Of a stretch of 64,000 bases of DNA, positions 56,438-64,000 are shown piece after piece. The DNA is taken from NCBI RefSeq assembly GCF_000006565.2, contig NC_031467.1:248001-312000 (forward strand). The letters are read 5' to 3'. This DNA comes from Toxoplasma gondii ME49. Lineage: Eukaryota > Apicomplexa > Conoidasida > Eucoccidiorida > Sarcocystidae. Made by a program: the position numbers and the translations under genes. Position 1 is the stretch's first letter; each line of letters begins with the position of its first letter. The notes beneath the pieces are model-generated. The model was not told the origin of the DNA. It was given only the letters and a program-made list of their open reading frames with translations, and searched no databases.

Positions 56438-58027
56438 TTCTGTAGACGGGCACAACTTTTTCAGAAAGAAACTGCATACAGATCTCAGACGCACGCCTGC
56501 CGGGGAGAAATCGTTCCGCTGCGCGCTTTGGGGTATCTGCTAAGTCTCCGGAGTGGAACTGACACGACACAGGGAGGAAAACGAAGAGCTCACACAAAGT
56601 TACTGCAGTGGCGCATCCGGGGAGGAACAAAATTTTGAATGCCTGCACAAGAATTCGAGGAAGGCGGCTGCCTCATGCCAGATCTTAATTTCTATCCTGC
56701 GAAAAAACCTAGTCGATTTCCAACCTATATGACGACTCTACCTTGAGCGTGACTTCTGAGACACGGTCTACCTATGGACTGGTTGTGTTAGTTTTTTAGC
56801 ACGCCACATCCTGAAATTCCATCTTGCCGATAAACGTTGTAGGTGTCCACCCTTCATGAAAAGCCGTTGAACTTGCAGCAAGACCCACAAACACAGTCGA
56901 CGTACGGAATGGCCTTAAGGCCGGCCTTCTCCGGACGCCGCTGTGCCACGAATTCGTTTTCCGGGGAAAAATTCTCAGCGGGCCTCTCAAAAACTGCGCT
57001 TTGTTTCCCGAGAGAGCTTTCTGCCAAAGACACTGGAGGCTGCCTCGCCTGCAGAATAAGCGTGAATCTTGCGCTTCTGCCAGTCTCGTTGAGAACCTCG
57101 GACAAGTCGTGTATCGAGAATGCATTCATGAGCCACTCGAACAAGAGACTCGGCAAGAGGAAGCGAGACACAAAAGGCAGCAAAGAGCAGAGCAGGTGTC
57201 AGACCAACACCATGAAAAGACACGTCATCCTTGAAAAAACTGAACAGAAAAACACTAGAGAACTTGACCTGGTAAGCAGAAACTTTTAAGCTCGAAGCCA
57301 GCGATCGAAAGAAAGTACATGAAGTGGTGACAGGAAAGGCACGCAAGACGACGCGGTGGCAAAACACGCGCGGAGGCGAAAGAACACTGCCTTTTCTTTC
57401 GTGGCTGTTCGCCGTTTGTCTATTCGTGTTCTACTGCCTCGAAACATGCACGAGATTTGCAATCTCTAGCCACGACGCAAGCTTCGTCATGAATACATTT
57501 TGGCGTTTACGCGTTTTCCAGAACGGGGTCCAGACACTTTCAACACCGACTCCTTCTGGGTCTGTCTCATGTTCTTTCTCGTGTTTCCTTGTCTTTCTTC
57601 TGCATGTGCACGCCGCGAATCGGCACCAGAGGACCCTTTGTTCTTTCCCCAGTCTACCACACGCGCGAGTCTATGTTTCGCACCTTGAAGCATACTTGTT
57701 TGCTTCCCGCCTCCGTGTCCTTCGGGAACTTTGTTGCCTCTCGGCGGTGCTTGTTGAGACCCCCATTCTCATCTTTCTTCTCCGCTACCCAAGCAGTGTC
57801 TTCTTCCGCGCTGCCACGTCCCTGACTGCTCTGTTCGTTTTTTCTCGCTTTCGTTCGGCTTCCAGGGCCACCGTCCTGGCAGTAACCATGTCTGCGGCAG
57901 GACTGTTTACCTCCTTGTGGGGAGTGTATTCTCGCCTCAGCAGGCGGCCGTTTTCTGTCGCTCGCGTGGTCTGCGTCGCCTCAACTCCCTCGCTGTTTCA
58001 CAGGTTTCTATTCCTGCGGTGCTTAGA
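55510..58027. other. Convergent spacer downstream of heme lyase
   Basis: Presumed 3' UTRs of two converging genes. A (TA)n run is at 56401-56434. ORFs at 56843-57289 (+), 56854-57183 (-) and 57324-58127 (+) overlap one another; the last is CT-rich and hydrophobic by composition and also overlaps the minus-strand gene. None has a motif I recognise. An undetected small gene near 56.8-57.3 kb remains possible. Confidence 0.5.
56401..56434. repeat. (TA)n microsatellite
   Basis: Uninterrupted ta run in the spacer between the heme-lyase gene and the minus-strand membrane protein. Confidence 0.9.
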
Positions 58028-58804
58028 TCAGGCAACGACCGTGGTCGGTTCTCTGCGATTCTCTGTTTCGCGCGTTGTCTCCCCCACTCTGATCAGCGGC
58101 TGCTCGTACCACGTCGCGACCACGTAGACGAGGCCCGCGATTGAGACGGTCACTGCGCCGCAGCCGAGCGCGACGGAGAGCAACTTCGTTTCTGCCTTTT
58201 TGCGCGCCTTCTTCTCCGCTTCAACTTGCGCGAAAGTTTTGAAGCCGCCGTTCTCCTCGGCGTCGCTGGCGTTCCGCTTCGCTGCAAGAAGGCGCTCTGG
58301 AGACCTGGAAAAAAAAAGCTTCCACGCGAGCCGCGCGACGGCCGAAGACTTCCGCCGCGTCAACACGGACAGGAAGAACGAGTGCTGGATTCGGCGCGAC
58401 AGCGGCAGAGCCGCCGCACAGGGGTCTGAACGCCCTGGCGAGGCTGCGACACGCTTCCGAGTCGACTTCTCTAGCGTTTTGTGGTACACAAAGTGCTCAT
58501 CAAGTCGCTGCGTGCGTGTGCCGCTCGCGGCGACCCTCGTCGCGACGAAAGACGCGAAAACCGACGGACGCTCTGACGCCAAACACCGGCGAGACAGAGA
58601 GAAAAACGAACGCAGCGAGTCCGCCGCTGAGGCCGGCGGCGCGGAAGCTGCGAGTGGCGGGATGGGAAGGCCGAGAACGGAGCGCGACGCCCGGCCTGCA
58701 GACCGAGAAGCAGAGCTACACAGAGGAGAATAGAGGGAGAAAAAGAACAGGTTGGAAGAAAGGGCGGTCGTACGGCGACAGACGCGGAGAGGAGGAACCG
58801 CCAT
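58028..58804 (-). CDS. Hypothetical single-pass membrane protein, possibly mitochondrial, 258 aa
   Basis: Minus-strand ORF from ATG 58804. The amino-terminal 150 residues are rich in Arg, Ser and Ala and poor in acids (MAVPPLRVCRRTTALSSN, then ASRSAGRASRSVLG), like a long mitochondrial presequence. Near the carboxy end a charged helix (FKTFAQVEAEKKARKKAETK) precedes one hydrophobic segment, LLSVALGCGAVTVSIAGLVY (about residues 203-227), and a polar tail ending EPTTVVA. The predicted topology is a C-terminal anchor. A run of T on the minus strand before ccag (about 58300-58315) could be an acceptor, so an intron inside the ORF is possible. I do not recognise the family. Confidence 0.6.
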   Translation of the reverse strand: MAVPPLRVCRRTTALSSNLFFFSLYSPLCSSASRSAGRASRSVLGLPIPPLAASAPPASAADSLRSFFSLSRRCLASERPSVFASFVATRVAASGTRTQRLDEHFVYHKTLEKSTRKRVAASPGRSDPCAAALPLSRRIQHSFFLSVLTRRKSSAVARLAWKLFFSRSPERLLAAKRNASDAEENGGFKTFAQVEAEKKARKKAETKLLSVALGCGAVTVSIAGLVYVVATWYEQPLIRVGETTRETENRREPTTVVA

Positions 58805-61800
58805 TGTGGAAACACCTGCAACGGTGAAATCGACACGGCCTGCAGGAAACACAGCGAATGGCCGCGGTGTCTGTACGCTTCAGCCGTCGCAGCTCAACCA
58901 GGTAGAGTTGTACTGCCGGTAGACCGGGTGGCAAACGTCCGCGAAAGCGACCAATGAATGGGTACGGGAACAGCAGCTGAACAGAGGAGCGTGCTCGCCG
59001 GTCGCGGAGACGACAAAGACACCCGCTGGCCAGGCACACCCTTCAGACGGTGACGGCACCGCTGCTTGCGCCCGAACTCGACTGGGATGCAACGGCCTCT
59101 TCTCTGCGTGTCTGCAGTTTATGTCTTTGCCTTTCGACGTCTCTCAGGACACCTTCGTACCGTCTTTGAGTCTGCTTCTCCTTCGCGTGAAGCACAACTG
59201 CAGCAGGCACAGCACGGGCAAGCCGACACAGAGAAACCAGCAAACTCTAGCAGGACACCTGCAGCAGGGAACACGAGAACCCCCGACGTCAATCTCGATG
59301 CAAACAGCTGTCTGTCTGTCACACGAATGCTCTGCAATGTGCCTTTCACCGACCCTTTCCGTTCTCCGACAGTTTCCCTTCTCGAGGACCGAGCCGTTAC
59401 GTGGACGTTCACCGACAGCCGCACACAGCTTGCGCAAAAAAAGGGAGACATCGTCAATTTTTGGCTGCCTTCTCAGGAACAGGAGAAAAAGCATGTGTGT
59501 ATGCAGCGACCCTCGACAGAAACGGGACTGCGTAGGGCTGCCTTCCCAGTCGCATCTCAGTTTTCACCGCGCTTACATGTGCACATGCCGACGCAGAAGA
59601 CCGAGGAAAGAAAAATGAAGATGCTGCCGCGGGGCAGGAACCCCTTCCCTTTCATCTTTTTCCGGCGCTAACTCGAAGACTTGTCCTCACGCAACTGGTG
59701 TAACTGCTTTTGTCTTTCCTTTTGAGTCACGGGAACGAGACGGGGTCCTTAGTCAGGGGAGGGCGGCGCGGCCGGCGCAGCGACAGAGAAAGAACTCGAA
59801 ACAGTGGAGACGCGGGGTCGGCATCTCGAACGCTGGCCATAAACGACGAAGGAAATCTATGCTTTGAAACCGCTGAAGCGGGGAAGTAGCGGCGCAGTTT
59901 AACAACGAAAGGCGAGGCTTCGCTCGGTTAAACTCGCTCTGTGTATCGCCCCCTCGCTGGAATCTGACAGGCGACTTCTCTCGCGCAGAGGCACCTCGTG
60001 TCAACCGTATGGTGTGGCGGGAAGAAAAAAGTCCCCGAAGCTCCAGCGATTTGCTCTTAGCAGCCAAAGTTCACTTTAGTTACTGGAGTTCTTCTTTTAT
60101 TTCGTTTTTAGGGGGATTCCTCTCGTTTAAATAGGTAGCCTTTCTCCCCGGGGGTATCGGGTTTCGATCAGGCATCCCTCTGTCTCCGGACGGATACCCG
60201 GCCTGTGTGCCCCTCCTTTGTTAAAACTTGTCGGAGTCAAAGTGCACGAGTCCACGACTTGGAAACTGACTTTCACATTTGCTGCCCCAGGTCGCCTCCC
60301 ACGGATAGTGGCTTTTTCTTCTAGATCACCAGTACAACAGGAATTCCCTGTTTCGTGCACAGACAAGGCAGCTACAGCTGTATGTATCACGCCATAGCTA
60401 TGATGGATGTCCCCTGGCACAAGAAGGCAAGTAGCTACAAACCGTACAAAGTCTAGCTACGTACATTTGTGCAACTAATATGGTAGGCGGTTGTACATGT
60501 TAGATGCCAATTTACCGGCTAAACGTCCCCTGCATAACTTACGCCTGTTCCTTCCGCGGGGTTTAGGAAGGGATCACTCCAAAGTAGCAACAGTGCTCAT
60601 TAGGTAAGGTATATGTCTTCTTACAAGGCTCAGACATCCGACTGTGACACCTCTACGGGGTAACCTTTGGCTTTTCGAACCCGTGTGCCGGCACAGGCAT
60701 CAGGGATTCTGAGGTTTGGGAGTGTATTACTTCCGAATCGGGTAAGTTCATTATTGTTGCGTAGGTTTTTGTTTAGATTCCCCGCCGACTTTGGACTGTC
60801 TTTCCTTTCCTTCTCTGAGGAGCAGTTCCACCTGGGTAGCTCCGAATTTATAGTCACGTGACGATGTTGACACCTCTAGGAGAGTGTGTTTTTTAGCAGT
60901 TCTCGCACTGTCAGTCGTTGCTTTTGCTTTGCCGCCGGAGCGAGATGCACGATCACCCGCTTATTGTTTATCGTTCCACGCTTGCAAAAAAGATGGACAG
61001 TCCGCGTCCCGCGTGGTCCCATCTTGCGTCTTAAGGGAAAAAAAGACGAAACATAAATGTTGACTAATCAGCCTGAAGTTAAGCCGCAATTAAAGCGTCC
61101 TAACGAAGCCCGTCCAAATATGGTCTTGTCTGTTTGAAAAAATATCACCTTGCAGGCATTTTGGTATGTTGCTCGCTTGGCTCTGAAAGCGTCCACGGGG
61201 AACTAAATGGTGAAAAAATTCTGGGTAAGCCGTCTTTGCCGCCTCACTGTTCCTAACTCACGCTCAGTCCGCCTTTGAATACCAGGTATTCTCCCGGCGG
61301 TTGCACACTCCTCAAGCCTGCTTGTTTTTAGAAATGCGTTCCCGCTCTCATCTGTTTCAACGCAGAGAAACGGAACATTTTTTCCACTCGGCACTTCGCC
61401 ACGTCCACATATCGAGCAGCGCGACAAACCATCGAGCAGAGAGGACTAGCGGGACGGCGCGGCTGGACGAGATCAAACAGGATGTGCTGACCCCTATTTT
61501 TTTAACCGCGAACCGTAGTCACTGATGCAGATACTCTGCCACGTCCGTAATTCACCATATGCTCCAACTGAGCGCTGCCCGTTATTGTCGGCGGCTCATT
61601 CTCTGTGAAGAACGGCCCCACCCGATCAGGACCGCGTCATGTTTTTGCCTATCTTCGAGAAATGATTCCGTCATCAGCGAGTAATGCCGTCAAACATGAA
61701 CCCCACTATTTTCAGTGGCTAAGCTGTCGCGGCTAGTCTTGTTCCAGAGCAGGATATTATGTTCTTCTGTCGGAAGCCTGTGTCTTTATTTGGCGGGCAC

Positions 61801-61886
61801 ATCGGATTCTGTGCACTGAAATAGAACGCATCCCATTTTTGACTAGTCTGCTATTTTGTGATGTCCCTAATGCACAATTTTCCAAG
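58805..61886. promoter_or_regulatory. Divergent spacer, membrane protein (-) / ApiAT transporter (+)
   Basis: About 3 kb with promoters and 5' UTRs of both flanking genes. A minus-strand reading at 59243-59043 ends in a charged coiled-coil-like stretch (RRYEGVLRDVERQRHKLQ) but lacks an ATG and could be an exon of an unseen gene or chance. From about 60 kb the sequence is less low-complexity and slightly more A+T-rich. Several short upstream ORFs precede the transporter (starts at 61639, 61662 and 61861). Nothing else is recognised. Confidence 0.45.
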
Positions 61887-61890
61887 ATGA
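61861..61890 (+). promoter_or_regulatory. Upstream ORF overlapping the transporter start (ATGA)
   Basis: A nine-codon reading frame, MSLMHNFPR-stop, whose TGA (61888-61890) overlaps the transporter ATG (61887-61889) as ATGA. If the 5' UTR is unspliced here, ribosomes would meet this start, and the one at 61870 in the same frame, before the main one. An upstream ORF is reported to regulate the T. gondii arginine transporter ApiAT1, so the arrangement may matter; whether this gene behaves likewise is inference. Confidence 0.5.
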
Positions 61891-63614
61891 GTTTCTCAGA
61901 AGAACAAGTCCCCCATGCTTTACTGGTTACAGCCCACCAGTCCTTCCCAACTATGCAAAGTGTGGATCCGCCTGTTGCCCGACCGATTCAAAGAGCAGCA
62001 TCCGTCGCAGCCCTGGAAAAGATTGCACAGGTTCCAAATAAAACGCCTTTCGGCATCTCGCGTTGGGTGCTCCTCGCTATCTTTCTTTTCTATTCGTTTC
62101 TAACTGGGCCGTCCTACTGGAACTGGACAGCCTTTGCCGATATATTTTTCCTACGTGGAGAGTATGTATGGGGCTGCGAGCCGAATGAAATTGATCGGAC
62201 AAAACACGCTCACCAACCAAAATGCGATGACCAAGATGTAGCAGTTCAGCAGCTTTTTACGATTATTGTGGCGTCAGACTTCTCTTTCTCGTGTCTCTCT
62301 GGATTTCTGCTCGATTATGCTGGTCCGCGACTTACGGGCCTGGCTGGGACTTCAGTCCTTCTTCTGGCCTGGTGCCTTCTGGGCGCAGCAGATGAGACAC
62401 GCCACATGTTGGTTCCAGGAGCTATTCTATGGGGTCTGAGTTCATCAGCGGCCTTCTTTCCCTGCTTATCTGTTGCCAACCTCTTTCCCACTTCTCGCAA
62501 CACCGTGATTGGCTTTCTCGGGGCATCCCGCACCTTGTCGAATGCCACTCCCCTGGTATTGCGAAGCATAGCAATGAACAACCATACACTGGCGTCACGT
62601 TTGTTCTACGGATATGCTGGGTTGTGTATTGGCCTCTGCGTTATTATCGCTGCCATCTTCATCCCGATGCGACAGTGGCAGGTTCTTCCGTCTCTAGCCA
62701 AAGCTGCCGGATTGGTGCCGACCGATGGTGGCACAGTGGAGGACACTGCACCGGCAAGCTCCAGCGAGGCAGACGCTGAGCACACCGACAGGGAAAATGT
62801 GGAGTTCATAGGGATGAAACGAGGTTTTTCCCGATCACTGTCAGCTCTCAGAACAGCGACACTGGTGGGCGGCGAGGAAAGAGAGGACGAACAGGCGCAT
62901 GTCGACCTTCTACAAGTGGCAGTACTTCGGCAGGATACTCTGATGACGATGCAGCGTGGCACAACCGCCGCAGCGGTGTCCCGCGGGTTAGACTGGAACG
63001 CTTTCCTCAGGGAGGCTTTTTCTCTTGTCTTCATCCCCCTGTGTGTATATGAGGCGTTCGTGCTGCTGTCAAACAGCTTCTTCTCTTCATCCGCGCGCCA
63101 CCTCCTTCCCGCGGCATACGAAGCGAACCAGATCATCCAGATTTTTGCGTTTCTGCCTGCTCCTCTGCTAGGAGTGCTTGCAGACAAAGCCGGTATTCTT
63201 GTCACCATGGCGGTGGTCAACGGGTCTGGATTATTTGCATTCATCATGGCGATGGTGCCGGAGGTGCCCGCTGCTGTAGTGTGCCAGTACCTCGCTTGCC
63301 TTTGCATAGCAGTCAACAATTCTTTCATCATGAGCCAGGTCTACTGCTACGTCAATCAGAGTTTCCAGGAAGGCCATGCGGGCAAACTAATTGGTATTGC
63401 GTGTCTCGTTGCTGGACTTCCTTCTCTTGCAGCCAACGCGATGCTTTCTACTGCTGTCAGCGACGGGTTTCCCAACATGATGTCTCTCTGTATTGGACTT
63501 CTCACCGTAAATTTCCTTCTCATTGGAGGACTGGGTGTCGCCCGTCGACGAAGGGCCCAGAAACTCCTTGCGGAGACCGAAGTCGCCTTCCAATCTGATA
63601 TGGCCACCGGCTGA
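61887..63614 (+). CDS. Major-facilitator transporter of the apicomplexan amino-acid transporter (ApiAT) type, 575 aa
   Basis: Plasma-membrane-type amino-acid or cation transporter by family. Single exon. I chose ATG 61887 because the upstream in-frame codons contain no ATG. It has a cytosolic N-terminus of about 55 residues, then helix 1 (WVLLAIFLFYSFLTGPSYWN), a cysteine-bearing loop (WGCEPNE ... PKCDD), a loop-2/3 MFS motif A variant (GFLLDYAGPRLTGLAG), helices 3-6, a central charged cytosolic loop of about 125 residues (about 270-395), and six more helices with DKAGILVTM as the second-half loop motif. The FLTGPSYWNW segment and the split 6+6 layout match ApiAT/SLC43-like proteins such as TgNPT1. 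The subfamily and substrate cannot be assigned by eye. Confidence 0.85.
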   Translation: MSFSEEQVPHALLVTAHQSFPTMQSVDPPVARPIQRAASVAALEKIAQVPNKTPFGISRWVLLAIFLFYSFLTGPSYWNWTAFADIFFLRGEYVWGCEPNEIDRTKHAHQPKCDDQDVAVQQLFTIIVASDFSFSCLSGFLLDYAGPRLTGLAGTSVLLLAWCLLGAADETRHMLVPGAILWGLSSSAAFFPCLSVANLFPTSRNTVIGFLGASRTLSNATPLVLRSIAMNNHTLASRLFYGYAGLCIGLCVIIAAIFIPMRQWQVLPSLAKAAGLVPTDGGTVEDTAPASSSEADAEHTDRENVEFIGMKRGFSRSLSALRTATLVGGEEREDEQAHVDLLQVAVLRQDTLMTMQRGTTAAAVSRGLDWNAFLREAFSLVFIPLCVYEAFVLLSNSFFSSSARHLLPAAYEANQIIQIFAFLPAPLLGVLADKAGILVTMAVVNGSGLFAFIMAMVPEVPAAVVCQYLACLCIAVNNSFIMSQVYCYVNQSFQEGHAGKLIGIACLVAGLPSLAANAMLSTAVSDGFPNMMSLCIGLLTVNFLLIGGLGVARRRRAQKLLAETEVAFQSDMATG

Positions 63615-63726
63615 ATGCTTTGTTTTGAAAAGAGTTTCATACACTTCTTGTAGCCGTTGCGGCGTGCCCCGGGCAGCGTGCTGCTACGTGCAGAACACTC
63701 TGGCTCGCTGCTCAGAATCTTTAGTA
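63615..63726. other. Transporter 3' flank
   Basis: Ordinary mixed-composition sequence between the transporter stop and the AT-rich insert. Nothing was recognised. Confidence 0.5.
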
Positions 63727-63870
63727 GCTTTTTTACTAAAATTATATTTTAATTGATAAGCTTTACCTTGTTGTGTTAAAATATTATCACATTCTAAATG
63801 CATTTCTTTTTTAGAAAAAACAAAACTCGGGATAAAAAATTTTATTCGATTTAATTGAAAAAAAGTTGCT
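63727..63870 (-). other. AT-rich insert, candidate nuclear copy of organellar (apicoplast) DNA
   Basis: About 140 bp that is roughly 80% A+T by hand count, with sharp edges against normal flanks (...ctcagaatctttagtag and gttgctacgtctgcgg...). The minus strand reads open across the whole insert for more than 40 codons (NRIKFFIPSFVFSKKEMHL...), unexpected for random AT-rich DNA. Base composition fits the apicoplast genome. Mitochondrial-derived nuclear inserts are common in T. gondii but usually less AT-rich. The gene of origin is not identified; a plastid RNA-polymerase subunit or ribosomal protein is only a guess. Confidence 0.5.
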
Positions 63871-64000
63871 ACGTCTGCGGTTGTCATTCTGCTTCACGTC
63901 TGCGATCTCGCCGAATCTTGGTTACCGAGTGACAATTCTCAAGTCTGTCTTGGTGTCTTGATCGATGTACTGCCTGAATGTCGTCGGCATAGTTGGCATT

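Noticed and set aside
57324..58127. Hydrophobic + strand 267-codon ORF
   Set aside because: Hydrophobicity follows from CT-rich composition; no ATG near its 5' end and it overlaps the minus-strand membrane-protein gene.
59066..59671. + strand ORF and overlapping minus-strand coiled-coil-like ORF (59043-59243)
   Set aside because: Neither has an ATG start in frame, and neither shows a motif or convincing exon partners. The minus reading RRYEGVLRDVERQRHK is the better of the two but is not supported.
1..64000. tRNA, rRNA or other structured RNA genes
   Set aside because: Scanned for GGTTCGA-type T-arms and cloverleaf contexts; the hits (for example near 4335, 12341 and 55448) lack the paired arms or lie in coding sequence.

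Overview
The window looks like nuclear DNA of a coccidian apicomplexan, most likely Toxoplasma gondii or a very close relative. The evidence is intron-rich genes with GT-AG introns, GC-moderate coding sequence loaded with Ser, Glu/Lys and Arg low-complexity inserts, (TA)n microsatellites inside introns and spacers, abundant GCATGC motifs, and an ApiAT-type major-facilitator transporter at the right end. There are no operons, bacterial signals, CRISPR arrays or recognisable tRNA/rRNA genes.

Layout. 1-12.2 kb (+): a large multi-exon gene, 5' end cut off by the window, encoding a SPRY plus hnRNP U-type P-loop protein that appears to continue into an unrecognised conserved block and an RGG/Tyr/Gln-rich tail. 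12.2-14.8 kb: spacer with a candidate minus-strand ORF. 14.8-19.4 kb (+): a 1530-residue AlgH/UPF0301 protein. 20.6-23.4 kb (-): RanBP1, four exons. 25.2-28.1 kb (+): SLC25A38/Hem25-like mitochondrial carrier, three exons. 29.7-31.0 kb (-): an unrecognised protein with a strong signal peptide. 31-35.4 kb: gene-poor. 35.4-37.4 kb (-): type I PRMT (PRMT6-like). 39.5-41.5 kb (-): LSm-like protein with an interrupted Sm fold. 42.8-48.4 kb (+): HAT1-type histone acetyltransferase, six exons. 51.5-55.5 kb (+): holocytochrome-c synthase (cytochrome c heme lyase), five exons. 58.0-58.8 kb (-): single-pass membrane protein of unknown function. 61.9-63.6 kb (+): ApiAT-like transporter. About 63.73-63.87 kb: an 80% A+T insert that looks like organellar DNA.

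The genes are functionally mixed: RNA/chromatin (hnRNP U-like, PRMT, LSm, HAT1), nuclear transport (RanBP1) and mitochondrial heme biology (Hem25-like carrier, heme lyase). Neighbours are arranged as divergent pairs (RanBP1/carrier, LSm/HAT1) and convergent pairs (AlgH/RanBP1, carrier/secreted protein, heme lyase/membrane protein).

The most unusual items are a hnRNP U-type P-loop that has lost its Walker A lysine, an Sm fold and an AlgH fold split by large insertions, a 240-bp hairpin palindrome, two GC-AG introns supported by protein alignment, a recurrent TGTACACC near-palindrome, an upstream ORF whose stop overlaps the transporter start, and the AT-rich insert. Exon boundaries were derived by hand from splice signals, reading phase and remembered family consensus; no database search was run.
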